From Streptomyces sp. TRM68367 (GTDB lineage: Bacteria > Actinomycetota > Actinomycetes > Streptomycetales > Streptomycetaceae): DNA of 39,653 bases. The notes under the pieces were generated by a model, which had not been told where the DNA came from, did no database searches, and saw nothing but the letters and a program-made list of their open reading frames with translations. Below are positions 29,600-37,554 of this stretch, piece after piece (position 1 is the stretch's first letter; each line of letters starts with the position of its first letter). The DNA lies in the NCBI RefSeq assembly GCF_014495685.1, contig NZ_JACTVI010000077.1:1-39653 (forward strand), read 5' to 3'. The position numbers and the translations under genes are program-made.

Positions 29600-30862
29600 G
29601 TGGCACCGACTGACGAGACCGGGCAGGCAGCCCCGACCGCATCCCCGCACGGCACGACGCCGTCCGCCCGGCCCTCCGCCGAGAACGCCGGGTGGGGAAC
29701 CCACATGCCGCGCTGGCTGCCGCGCGCCATGGTCCTCGCGCTCACCCTCGTCGCCGTGTTCCAGCTGGGCAGTTGGGCTTTCCACCAGCTCGCCGGCCTG
29801 CTGATCAACGTTCTCATCGCGTTCTTCATGGCGCTCGCCATCGAGCCCGCCGTGAGCTGGATGGCCTCACGCGGCATGCGCAGAGGGCTGGCGACCTTCC
29901 TCGTCGCCCTCGCCGTGTTGATCCTGGCCGCGGGCTTCATGACGCTGCTCGGCTCCTTGCTCGCGGGCCAGATCATCAAGATCGTCGAGGAATTCCCGGA
30001 CTACCTCGACTCCGTGATCGGCTGGATCAACGCGCACTTCGACACCGAGCTGAAGCCGGTGGACATCCAGGAGGGGCTGCTGCGCTCCGACTGGCTGCGC
30101 AACTACGTGCAGAACAGCGCCACCGGCGTCCTGGACGTGTCCGCGCAGGTCCTCGGAGGGCTCTTCCAACTGCTGACGGTCGCGCTGTTCTCGTTCTACT
30201 TCGCCGCGGACGGGCCGCGGCTGCGCCGCGCCCTGTGCTCAGTACTGCCGCCCGCCCGGCAGGCCGAGGTGCTGCGCGCGTGGGAGATCGCGGTGAACAA
30301 GACCGGCGGCTACCTGTACTCGCGCGGCCTGATGGCGCTGATCTCCGGCATAGCCCACTACATCCTGCTGGAGACCCTGGGGGTGCCCTACGCGCCCGTG
30401 CTCGCCGTGTGGGTGGGCCTGGTGTCGCAGTTCATCCCCACCATCGGCACGTATCTCGCGGGCGCCCTTCCCATGCTGATCGCCTTCACCGTGGACCCTT
30501 GGTACGCGCTGTGGGTGCTGGCCTTCGTCGTGGTCTACCAGCAGTTCGAGAACTACATGCTGCAGCCCAAGCTGACCGCGAAGACCGTCGACATCCATCC
30601 CGCGGTCGCCTTCGGCTCCGTGATCGCGGGCACGGCCCTCCTAGGCGCGGTCGGCGCGCTGATCGCCATCCCCGCGATCGCCACGCTGCAGGCGTTCTTG
30701 GGCGCGTACGTCAAGCGGTACGACGTCACGGACGACCCGAGGGTGCACGGGCACCGGCGACAGGACGCCCCCCGCCTCCTCACCCGGACGCGACTGCTGT
30801 GGGCACGCCGCCCGGGCACGCCCCAGCCCCAGGCCGCGGAGTCCGGGGACGGCTCCTCCTGA
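29600..30862 (+). CDS. AI-2E family (PerM-type) transporter
   Basis: Membrane protein of about 420 residues. After a Pro/Thr/Ala-rich N-terminus there are seven to eight hydrophobic helices. Family features are 'LLINVLIAFFMALAIEPAVSWM', the large middle loop (about 120-200), and the C-terminal 'GLVSQFIPTIGTYLAG' and 'YMLQPKLTAKTVDIHPA'. Members include quorum-signal exporters and Na+/H+ antiporters, so the substrate is open. The start is uncertain: GTG 29600 sits six bases after GAGACT (leaderless type), and GTG 29582 would add six residues. The last ~50 residues are a basic cytoplasmic tail. Confidence 0.82.
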   Translation: MAPTDETGQAAPTASPHGTTPSARPSAENAGWGTHMPRWLPRAMVLALTLVAVFQLGSWAFHQLAGLLINVLIAFFMALAIEPAVSWMASRGMRRGLATFLVALAVLILAAGFMTLLGSLLAGQIIKIVEEFPDYLDSVIGWINAHFDTELKPVDIQEGLLRSDWLRNYVQNSATGVLDVSAQVLGGLFQLLTVALFSFYFAADGPRLRRALCSVLPPARQAEVLRAWEIAVNKTGGYLYSRGLMALISGIAHYILLETLGVPYAPVLAVWVGLVSQFIPTIGTYLAGALPMLIAFTVDPWYALWVLAFVVVYQQFENYMLQPKLTAKTVDIHPAVAFGSVIAGTALLGAVGALIAIPAIATLQAFLGAYVKRYDVTDDPRVHGHRRQDAPRLLTRTRLLWARRPGTPQPQAAESGDGSS

Positions 30863-30972
30863 CGGCTCCTCCGGTCGGCTGCCACCCCCGAGGTCGCGCG
30901 GCGTAGCTGCCGGGACCAGGCTGGAAGTGAAGGAACTCCCAGGTCCCGCAGCGGACCGGAGACGGAGGAGCC

Positions 30973-31338
30973 ATGGCCGGAACGACCCGGGACGACACTC
31001 CTGTCGCGCTCGAAGGCGGCGGTGTGGAGCTGCGCACGCAGGAAGTCGGGGGAGACATGTCAGCCGCGTTCGTGAAGCTCCCCAAGGGCACGGACATGGC
31101 GCCGGCCCTCAAGGGCATGCCCGACGATCTGTGCCAGTGCCCCCACTGGGGATACCTCTTCAGCGGGCGCCTGAAGATGCGGACGAAGCACGGAGATGAG
31201 GTCTACGAGGCCGGGCAGGCGTTCTACTGGGCGCCTGGCCATGCTCCGGAGGCACTTGAGGACTGCGAGTACCTGGACTTCTCGCCGACGAAGGAGTTCA
31301 GGGAGGTCATCGACCACGTCACAGCGCAGATGGGGTGA
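30973..31338 (+). CDS. Small cupin-like protein
   Basis: Protein of 121 residues with a single predicted beta-barrel: 'GYLFSGRLKMRTKHGDEVYEAGQAFYWAPGHAPEALED' has the G(X)5-type spacing and PGH of a cupin. The first metal motif is degenerate (CQCPHWGY). A ligand or enzymatic role cannot be assigned. The start is clear, with GGAGGAGCC directly before ATG 30973. A stem-loop follows before the recA promoter. Confidence 0.72.
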   Translation: MAGTTRDDTPVALEGGGVELRTQEVGGDMSAAFVKLPKGTDMAPALKGMPDDLCQCPHWGYLFSGRLKMRTKHGDEVYEAGQAFYWAPGHAPEALEDCEYLDFSPTKEFREVIDHVTAQMG

Positions 31339-31368
31339 CCGGCGGCGGTCCAGCCCGGGCAACGCCCG

Positions 31369-31400
31369 ACCTCCGGGGGCACGGACGTAGCCTCGGAGGT
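31369..31400 (+). terminator. Stem-loop between cupin gene and recA
   Basis: ACCTCCG (31369-31375) pairs with CGGAGGT (31394-31400) and GGGC/GCCT continues the stem after a bulge. It ends 14 bases before the recA -35 box, and probably ends the cupin transcript. Confidence 0.5.
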
Positions 31401-31414
31401 GCCGCGAGGTGCGC

Positions 31415-31443
31415 TTGACACCAAAATCGAACATCCATTCTTA
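31415..31443 (+). promoter_or_regulatory. recA promoter with LexA (SOS) box
   Basis: TTGACA (31415-31420) is a perfect -35 box. GAACATCCATTC (31429-31440) matches the actinobacterial GAAC-N4-GTTC LexA site with one mismatch and overlaps the spacer and -10 region, so LexA binding would block polymerase. The -10 is weak (TTCTTA or nearby). The leader to ATG 31605 is about 150 bases, with no other gene in it. Confidence 0.85.
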
Positions 31444-31604
31444 TGGAGGCTCCGGCAGGGCTCACGACGGCGGTTTCGCCACGGTTTCGATGGAGAAGTG
31501 CCCGAGTTATCCACAGGCCGGACGTGCGTCGGGACGCATTGTCAGTGGCAGGCGCTAGCGTCTTTGACGTGAAGCGATCGACTCAAGCAAACCGGGTGGA
31601 ACCC

Positions 31605-32732
31605 ATGGCAGGAACCGACCGCGAGAAGGCCCTGGATGCCGCGCTCGCACAGATTGAACGGCAATTCGGCAAGGGCGCGGTCATGCGCATGGGCGACCGC
31701 ACGAAGGAGCCCATCGAGGTCATCCCGACCGGGTCGACCGCGCTCGACGTGGCCCTCGGCGTCGGCGGCCTGCCGCGCGGCCGTGTCGTGGAGATCTACG
31801 GACCGGAGTCCTCCGGCAAGACGACCCTGACCCTGCACGCCGTGGCCAACGCGCAGAAGGCAGGCGGCCAGGTCGCCTTCGTGGACGCGGAGCACGCCCT
31901 GGACCCCGAGTACGCGAAGAAGCTCGGCGTCGACATCGACAACCTGATCCTGTCCCAGCCGGACAACGGCGAGCAGGCTCTGGAAATCGTGGACATGCTG
32001 GTCCGCTCCGGCGCCCTCGACCTCATCGTCATCGACTCCGTCGCCGCGCTCGTCCCGCGCGCGGAGATCGAGGGCGAGATGGGCGACAGCCACGTGGGTC
32101 TGCAGGCCCGCCTGATGAGCCAGGCCCTGCGGAAGATCACCAGCGCGCTCAACCAGTCGAAGACCACCGCGATCTTCATCAACCAGCTGCGCGAGAAGAT
32201 CGGCGTCATGTTCGGGTCACCCGAGACGACCACCGGTGGTCGCGCGTTGAAGTTCTACGCGTCCGTGCGCATCGACATCCGCCGCATCGAGACCCTGAAG
32301 GACGGCACGGAGGCGGTCGGTAACCGCACCCGTTGCAAGGTCGTCAAGAACAAGGTCGCGCCGCCCTTCAAACAGGCCGAGTTCGACATCCTGTACGGCC
32401 AGGGCATCAGCCGCGAGGGCGGCCTGATCGACATGGGCGTGGAGCACGGCTTCGTCCGCAAGGCCGGCGCCTGGTACACGTACGAGGGCGACCAGCTCGG
32501 CCAGGGCAAGGAGAACGCGCGCAACTTCCTGAAGGACAACCCCGACCTGGCCAACGAGATCGAGAAGAAGATCAAGGAGAAGCTGGGCGTCGGCGTGCGC
32601 GCCGAGGAGTCGGCCGCCGAGCCGGGCACGGACGCCGCGGCCTCCGCAGCCCCGGCCGACGCAGCACCCGCGGTGCCTGCCCCGGCAGCGGCCAAGTCCG
32701 CCAAGTCCAAGGCCGCCGCAGCCAAGAGCTGA
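31605..32732 (+). CDS. recA: RecA recombinase
   Basis: RecA protein of 375 residues, the strand-exchange recombinase and LexA co-protease. Walker A is GPESSGKTT, Walker B 'LDLIVIDSVAALVPRAEIEGE', the L2 region has 'GSPETTTGGRALKFYASVR', and the polymerisation core motif is near DREKALDAALAQIERQFGKG. The C-terminal ~45 residues are Ala/Lys-rich, typical of Streptomyces RecA. GTGGA upstream of ATG 31605 is a modest ribosome site. It is followed three bases later by recX. Confidence 0.98.
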   Translation: MAGTDREKALDAALAQIERQFGKGAVMRMGDRTKEPIEVIPTGSTALDVALGVGGLPRGRVVEIYGPESSGKTTLTLHAVANAQKAGGQVAFVDAEHALDPEYAKKLGVDIDNLILSQPDNGEQALEIVDMLVRSGALDLIVIDSVAALVPRAEIEGEMGDSHVGLQARLMSQALRKITSALNQSKTTAIFINQLREKIGVMFGSPETTTGGRALKFYASVRIDIRRIETLKDGTEAVGNRTRCKVVKNKVAPPFKQAEFDILYGQGISREGGLIDMGVEHGFVRKAGAWYTYEGDQLGQGKENARNFLKDNPDLANEIEKKIKEKLGVGVRAEESAAEPGTDAAASAAPADAAPAVPAPAAAKSAKSKAAAAKS

Positions 32733-32735
32733 TCC

Positions 32736-33629
32736 GTGACACGACGAACCGACTGGGCCGACCGTGCCTGGCCGACCGCTCCGCGTGAGCGGGACCGGGC
32801 AGGCGACGGTGCTCATGGGGGAGATGCGAGCCGTGCCGAGGGCGGAGGTTACGACCAGGCGGCGCCCTCCGGCACACAAGACCCGTATGGGACGTTCCCG
32901 TCCTACGAGGCGTCGTACGGCGACGGGTCTGGTGGCGAAGAGTGGCCGGACGGCGGCGCAGCCCTCGCAGCGGGGGCGCGCGGCGGTCCGCGCCGGGGCG
33001 GTGGTGACGGTGAGGCCCGTGGCGCGGGCGGCCGAGCGCGAGGACGCCGCCGGAGGGGCCGCGGGGAGCCGTCCGGTGCGGACGGAGGTGCGTCCTCCTC
33101 GTCGAGGGCCGAGCAGGAGGCGCCTCCAGGGGACCCGGTGGAGCAGGCACGAGCGATCTGCCTGCGCCTGCTCACCGGGACCCCGCGGACCCGGAAGCAG
33201 CTCGCGGACGCCCTGCGCAAGCGGCAGATCCCTGACGATGCCGCCGAGCAGGTGCTGTCCCGGTTCGAGGACGTCGGCCTGATCGACGACGGGGCGTTCG
33301 CGGACGCGTGGGTGGAGTCCCGGCACCACGGCCGCGGACTGGCCCGCCGCGCGCTCGCCCGGGAACTGCGGACCAAGGGCGTGGACCCGACGCTGATCGA
33401 CGCGGCCGTCGCCCAGCTCGACTCCGAGCAGGAAGAGGCGACCGCCCGCGAACTGGTCGACCGCAAGCTGCGCTCCACACGTGGCCTCGACCGCGACAAG
33501 CGGCTGCGCCGGCTCGCGGCCATGCTCGCCCGCAAGGGCTACCCCGAGGGCATGGCCCTGCGGGTGGTCCGCCAGGCCCTGGAGGAAGAGGGCGAGGACA
33601 CGGAGTTCCTCGACAGCGAGGGGCTCTGA
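32736..33629 (+). CDS. recX: RecX: RecA regulator with long N-terminal extension
   Basis: RecX, which caps and modulates RecA filaments, 297 residues. The RecX core (about 135-290) has 'AICLRLLTGTPRTRKQLADALRKR', 'VLSRFEDVGLIDDGAFADAWVESR' and the third repeat 'RRLAAMLARKGYPEGMALRVVRQAL'. The first ~130 residues are Gly/Arg/Ala/Ser-rich and disordered, with no RecX homology. GTG 32736 lies three bases after the recA stop and has no clear ribosome site, so it relies on coupling. Coexpression with recA is expected under SOS. Confidence 0.93.
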   Translation: MTRRTDWADRAWPTAPRERDRAGDGAHGGDASRAEGGGYDQAAPSGTQDPYGTFPSYEASYGDGSGGEEWPDGGAALAAGARGGPRRGGGDGEARGAGGRARGRRRRGRGEPSGADGGASSSSRAEQEAPPGDPVEQARAICLRLLTGTPRTRKQLADALRKRQIPDDAAEQVLSRFEDVGLIDDGAFADAWVESRHHGRGLARRALARELRTKGVDPTLIDAAVAQLDSEQEEATARELVDRKLRSTRGLDRDKRLRRLAAMLARKGYPEGMALRVVRQALEEEGEDTEFLDSEGL

Positions 33630-33710
33630 GCCGAGTGCTCCTGCCGACACCGCCGAGCCACCGCTCGCCCCCACGGCTCCCCAGCCCGCCGTGACGCAGG
33701 AACTCCTTGC

Positions 33711-33726
33711 GGCGCGGTGACGCGCC
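33711..33726. terminator. Small hairpin between convergent recX and rhodanese remnant
   Basis: GGCGCG-GTGA-CGCGCC is a perfect 6-bp stem with a 4-base loop in the 101-bp gap between two convergent genes. It may serve as a weak bidirectional terminator. Confidence 0.4.
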
Positions 33727-33730
33727 CCAC

Positions 33731-33973
33731 CTACGCCGTCACCGGCAACCCGGCCTCCCGCCACGCCTGGAACCCGCCCACCAGATCGGTCGCCCGGTGC
33801 AGCCCCAGCCGCCGCAGGGACTCCGCCGCCAGGCTGGACGCATAGCCCTCGTTGCAGATCACGACGACACGCAGGTCGTGGCTCGTGGCCTCGGGGAGCC
33901 GGTGGCTGCCCTGGGGATCGAGCCGCCACTCCACACAACGCCGCCGCACGCGCGCGTACGGCCGGGCCGGCAT
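33731..33973 (-). pseudogene. Truncated rhodanese-like protein
   Basis: Eighty residues corresponding to the C-terminal half of a single-domain rhodanese: CVEWRLDP, then 'VVVICNEGYASSLAAESL' with the active-site cysteine at about residue 40, and 'DLVGGFQAWREAGLPV'. The N-terminal half (usual 'L.DxRP...GxIPGA') is missing. The sequence upstream is already the end of the FAD monooxygenase six bases away, so there is no space for it. The first ~12 residues (MPARPYARVRRR) do not resemble the family. It is either a fragment or a very short product. The active-site loop itself is intact. Confidence 0.7.
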
Positions 33974-33979
33974 CTCGTA

Positions 33980-35653
33980 TCACGCCGAGCCGGCCGCCGC
34001 CCCGGCCTGGGCCTCCGCCTTCGTCTTCGCTGCGCCACCCACCGTCGCCTCGGCCGCCGCGTACAGGTCGGCGGGGCGCACCCCGCTCAGCGCCGTGACC
34101 AGGTGGCCGTCCGGGCGTACCAGCAGCACCGTGTGCGCGGCCGCCCCCGGATAGCTTTCGGCCACCAGCAACTCGGCGGGGCACGGCAGCGAGGTCACCG
34201 CGGCCGCGAGCCGGGGCATGATCCCGGCGCTCACCCAGTGCTTGCGCTCCCACACGCCGGTGCCCGGCGCGACGAGGACGACGAGCAGCGCGCCGCGGCC
34301 GAGCCGGTCCCGCAGCCGTACGAACGTGCCGTCCTCCGCCGTGACCCGCACATCCGTGACCGGCGCACCGGGCGGCGTGACGACCGGGACCTCCCCTTCG
34401 AGATGCCGGGGCGCGAGCGGCGACCCGGCGTACGTACCCGGCGCGCCCAGCGCCCCGCGCCCCAGGTGGCCGTCGGCGAGCATCGCGTCGTGGCCGCGGG
34501 CGGAGCCGGGGACGTACGCGCGCAGCCCCCCGCCGCCGCGCAGCAGCGGCAGCGCCTGGTCGGCGGCGCGCAGCCGGGCGGCGACGATCGCGCGCCGCTC
34601 CGCCTGGTAGCTGTCGAGCAGCGCCTCGTGCGGCCCGTGATGCCAGGCCAGCGCCAGCTTCCAGGCGAGGTTGTCGGCGTCCCGCAGGCCCTCGTCCAGA
34701 CCGTGCGTGCCCAGCGTGCCGAGCAGATGCGCGGCGTCCCCCGCGAGGAAGACGCGGCCGGCCCGCCAGCGGCGCGCGAGCCGGTGGTGGACGGTGTGGA
34801 CGCCGGTGTCGAGGAGTTCGTACGGCGGTGTCGGCCTGCCCGCCCAGCCGGCGAGTGTCTCCCGGATCCGCGCGACCAGCAGCTCGGGCGTGACCAGGTC
34901 CTTGCCCGGCGGCAGCAGCCAGTCCAGGCGCCAGACCCCGTCCGGGAGCGGGCGTCCGGTGATCTCTGCGGCCGACGGGCCGGACGTGCGCCACGGCGGC
35001 ATCCGGTGGAGCAACGCCTGGTCCGGCCACGGAAGTTCCGTGCGCAGCGCGGCGACGGCGTGCCGTTCCACCGCCGTACGGCCGGGGAAGCGGATGTCCT
35101 GGAGTTTGCGCACGGTCGAGCGGGGGCCGTCGCAGCCGACGAGGTAACTGCCACGCCACCACGTGCCCTTGGGGCCGCGCGTGTGGGCGGTGACGCCCGA
35201 GGACTCCTGCTCTATGGTGTCCAGCCGGCTGTCCGCGACGAGCTTGACGAGCGCCTGGCCACTGATGGCCGCGCGCAGGGCGCCGGTCAGGATGTGCTGG
35301 GCGACGTGCAGGGGCGACGGGCCCGCAGTGGTGTCGCTGTGCGTGGTGTCGCTGCGCGTGGCGTCGAGGCCGGCCTCGTCGAAGGTGTCGTCGAAGACGA
35401 TCTCGCGCATCACCTGCTTGCGCCGCATCGACCGCCATCCGGCCCAACGCGCACCGGCCTCGGCCACCGGCACGCCGGTCAGCAGCTCCATCAGCGCGGC
35501 GGTCTCCTCGCGCAGCACGACGGTGCGCGCGGGACGGGGTTCGTCCTTGCCCGGCCCCTCGTCGAGAACGATCGACGGCACGTCCTGACGCGCCAGCGAC
35601 AGGGCGAGCGTGAGCCCGACGGGCCCAGCCCCGACGATGATCACCGGGTCCAC
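33980..35653 (-). CDS. FAD-dependent monooxygenase (PHBH/UbiH class A)
   Basis: Flavoprotein hydroxylase of about 557 residues. The FAD dinucleotide site is DPVIIVGAGPVGLTLAL at the N-terminus, the DG motif 'YLVGCDGPRSTVRK' lies near 170-185, and the GD motif 'VFLAGDAAHLLGTLGTHGLDEGLRDADNL' near 305-330. A C-terminal thioredoxin-like domain, as in phenol/aromatic hydroxylases, extends to the end. The aromatic substrate is unknown. GTG 35653 is chosen since it directly precedes the FAD fold. The frame is open to TTG 35746, but that codon overlaps the putative -10 box. It lies six bases ahead of the rhodanese remnant. Confidence 0.85.
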   Translation of the reverse strand: MDPVIIVGAGPVGLTLALSLARQDVPSIVLDEGPGKDEPRPARTVVLREETAALMELLTGVPVAEAGARWAGWRSMRRKQVMREIVFDDTFDEAGLDATRSDTTHSDTTAGPSPLHVAQHILTGALRAAISGQALVKLVADSRLDTIEQESSGVTAHTRGPKGTWWRGSYLVGCDGPRSTVRKLQDIRFPGRTAVERHAVAALRTELPWPDQALLHRMPPWRTSGPSAAEITGRPLPDGVWRLDWLLPPGKDLVTPELLVARIRETLAGWAGRPTPPYELLDTGVHTVHHRLARRWRAGRVFLAGDAAHLLGTLGTHGLDEGLRDADNLAWKLALAWHHGPHEALLDSYQAERRAIVAARLRAADQALPLLRGGGGLRAYVPGSARGHDAMLADGHLGRGALGAPGTYAGSPLAPRHLEGEVPVVTPPGAPVTDVRVTAEDGTFVRLRDRLGRGALLVVLVAPGTGVWERKHWVSAGIMPRLAAAVTSLPCPAELLVAESYPGAAAHTVLLVRPDGHLVTALSGVRPADLYAAAEATVGGAAKTKAEAQAGAAAGSA

Positions 35654-35740
35654 GGCGTGGCGCCCCCTGCCCGCAGCGGTGGTGTCCTCGGGGACGTAGG
35701 TGAACAGGACGTTGGAGCAGGGTGCACGATCACAGAACGT

Positions 35741-35823
35741 ATGCAACCCATTGCTAGTGCTTGCGTCAAGTGACCAGGGACCGTGCGGTCAGGTCACTGT
35801 CCGAAGTCGCTCATACCACTTGA
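35741..35823 (-). promoter_or_regulatory. Promoter and nested inverted repeats upstream of the FAD monooxygenase
   Basis: On the minus strand TTGACG (35769-35764), 17 bases and TTGCAT (35746-35741) form a promoter. Around it lie inverted repeats AGTGACC/GGTCACT (35769-35775 and 35792-35798) and TCAAGTG/CACTTGA (35766-35772 and 35817-35823), candidate operators. The remaining gap up to the GNAT gene (35824-35988) shows no gene. GAGACT at 35976-35981, seven bases before ATG 35989, is a possible leaderless -10 for that gene. Confidence 0.5.
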
Positions 35824-35988
35824 CTGCCCATCAGGTGGATCCCCAGGTCGTCGCACTGCCATGCAACCCGTGCGGCTTGCATGCGGCGAGTAATTGTCAA
35901 ACCCTGTGGAACATCGTTTGGGCCATCAGATAGTCGGGTGGGTGCCCCGGGTGTCGGTGAGTGCGGCTCGTTTGTGAGACTCGTCCTC

Positions 35989-36534
35989 ATGACCAGCAGT
36001 AACGCCCCGGGCTTCACCCAGATCGTCAACCCGGACGAGATCACTGACGGGCTGAGGCAGACCCTCGTGGGCTGCTGGACCGAGGTGAGCAATGCGGGCG
36101 GGGCGGCCGGGTTCCCCTTTCCGCCGGTGGATGCCGCCGAGGTCACCGCCGTCCTTGACCGCATCATCGAGAACCTTGCCCCATCGACCAGCCGCCTTCT
36201 GATCGCCCTGGCCGATGGCACGGTCGCGGGCTGGTTGAACATCCGCCGCGATCCCCACCCTCTCGTCGCGCATTGGGGCACGATTCACCACGTGCAAACC
36301 CGGCTCGGCGTCCGCGGCCAGGGGATCGGCGAGGCATTGATGCACCGGGTCCGCGAGGTCGCCCGCGACGAGATGTGCCTGGAGCAACTTCACCTTGCCG
36401 CCCGCGGTGGTGTCGGCCTCGAAGCCTTCTATGGCCAGCTCGGCTGGAAGGAAATCGGCCGGTGGCCCGGCGCTTTGCGACTGGCCACCGGCGACGATCG
36501 CGATGAGATCCTCATGGTGTTGTCGCCTTTGTGA
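35989..36534 (+). CDS. GNAT-family N-acetyltransferase
   Basis: Acetyltransferase of 181 residues. The acetyl-CoA binding motif A is 'VQTRLGVRGQGIGEALMHRV' (about 102-120), containing the R-G-x-G-x-G loop. Motif B has 'GLEAFYGQLGWKEIGRWPGAL'. The N-terminal half (DEITDGLRQTLVGCW...) resembles GNATs acting on small molecules. The substrate is unknown. ATG 35989 fits a leaderless start; no ribosome site is seen. It has noticeably less extreme GC than the core genes. It is the last undamaged gene before a debris region. Confidence 0.82.
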   Translation: MTSSNAPGFTQIVNPDEITDGLRQTLVGCWTEVSNAGGAAGFPFPPVDAAEVTAVLDRIIENLAPSTSRLLIALADGTVAGWLNIRRDPHPLVAHWGTIHHVQTRLGVRGQGIGEALMHRVREVARDEMCLEQLHLAARGGVGLEAFYGQLGWKEIGRWPGALRLATGDDRDEILMVLSPL

Positions 36535-36602
36535 CACCCGGTGTCCTACCCCTGGGCCAAGTAGGCACGACGACAGGAGAGCAAGGTTGTCATGCTGTGC
36601 CG

Positions 36603-36659
36603 GCGGACCGTGGCGAAGGTCGGCTCGATGGGATTCGTGGTCCGTAGGTGGGACCAGAG
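36603..36659 (-). mobile_element. Remnant of an IS256-family (Mutator) transposase
   Basis: In one minus-strand frame about 19 residues read LWSHLRTTNPIEPTFATVR, closely matching the near-C-terminal hallmark HLRTTNPIESTFATVR of IS256-type transposases. The sequence diverges on both sides. No terminal inverted repeats or other transposase parts are visible. It is a scrap only, but it marks past transposition here. Confidence 0.6.
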
Positions 36660-36723
36660 AGGACTGATGGTTTGAGTTGTTGGGCTTGAGGACGCCGCCC
36701 GCAGCAACCGCAGAGTAACGCGG

Positions 36724-36960
36724 TTATCGTACGGTGTTGCCCGCAGCCGAGGCCGGTTGCTCCCGCTCGGGACGCAGTAGAACCTCGCTGCCGATGGGCG
36801 TGAAACCGCAGGCGAGGAAGGCCCGCAGGGAGCGGGCGTTGCCCGGGGAAACGGCGGCGAAGACCGGTTCGCCTTCCGGGACCAGCGAAAGGGCATCGGA
36901 GAGGAGCGACCGTCCATGCCCTCGGCTGCTGCCCTGAGCGCGGTGGAGTTCGATACTCAA
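36724..36960 (-). pseudogene. C-terminal fragment of a GNAT acetyltransferase
   Basis: About 78 residues match the second half of a GNAT: 'SSRGHGRSLLSDALSLVPEGEPVFAAVSPGNARSLRAFLACGFTPIGSEVLLRP', including an R-G-x-G-R acetyl-CoA loop and the N-x-x-S-x-R-x-x-x-x-x-G-F motif. The N-terminal half is missing. Upstream the strand switches abruptly, in another frame, into a CoiA-like fragment, so this is a deletion junction, not an intact gene. Confidence 0.7.
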
Positions 36961-36964
36961 GCTG

Positions 36965-37246
36965 GTTGCCGGAGAATTTCGCGAGACCCTCCCTGATGGC
37001 CAGGGTGCCGTCCACGGTCTCCAGGCGAGCCCACGGGACCGCCCCGAACCACGGTGCCCGCACCCGGTCGCTGAACCACACCGAGGACACCCCGTCCTCG
37101 AGCATCCGTTCCGTGCGGGCGGCTATGTCGTCCGGTGTGATGGGCGAGAGCTGGGCTTCCAGGGCTGTCTTCCAGGCTCCGGCCGGGTCGCTCGCCAGCA
37201 CATCGGCCCGCCATGCGCCGTCCGGGCCGCAGACCTCCAGCTTCGT
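36965..37246 (-). pseudogene. Fragment of a CoiA-like competence-family protein
   Basis: About 93 residues read 'TKLEVCGPDGAWRADVLASDPAG', 'ALEAQLSPITPDDIAARTERM' and 'VSSVWFSDRVRAPWFGAVPWARL', the middle of Streptomyces proteins annotated as CoiA-like (competence family). Neither the N-terminal part nor the C-terminal remainder is present, and the frame then runs into the GNAT fragment out of phase. Function lost. The family name is from memory. The stretch 37247-37554 beyond it holds no other recognisable gene. Confidence 0.55.
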
Positions 37247-37554
37247 GCGCCCCGGAGTTGCGGGCGGCGGCCGCGCCGCCGTCGGGCGGGCCCTGCGTCC
37301 GTGACCGGTGGCGGGCCGTGCGTCGATCCACCCATCGGGCCGAGGAGCGAATGGGTATCGCGGCCGACGCGCACCGGGCCGTCGGGTTTCTAGCGTAGGC
37401 GTCATGAGGAGCCCCGACTCCGGCCGGCGCGCCGCGATGCCGATCCCCGACCCGGACTTTCACCCGGTGCCCGGCGGACGCGCGCCGGGGTGCCGCCACG
37501 CCGACCTGGTCGCCGGGATCACTCGTGAGTTCCTGGAACCAAGGAGAACGAACC

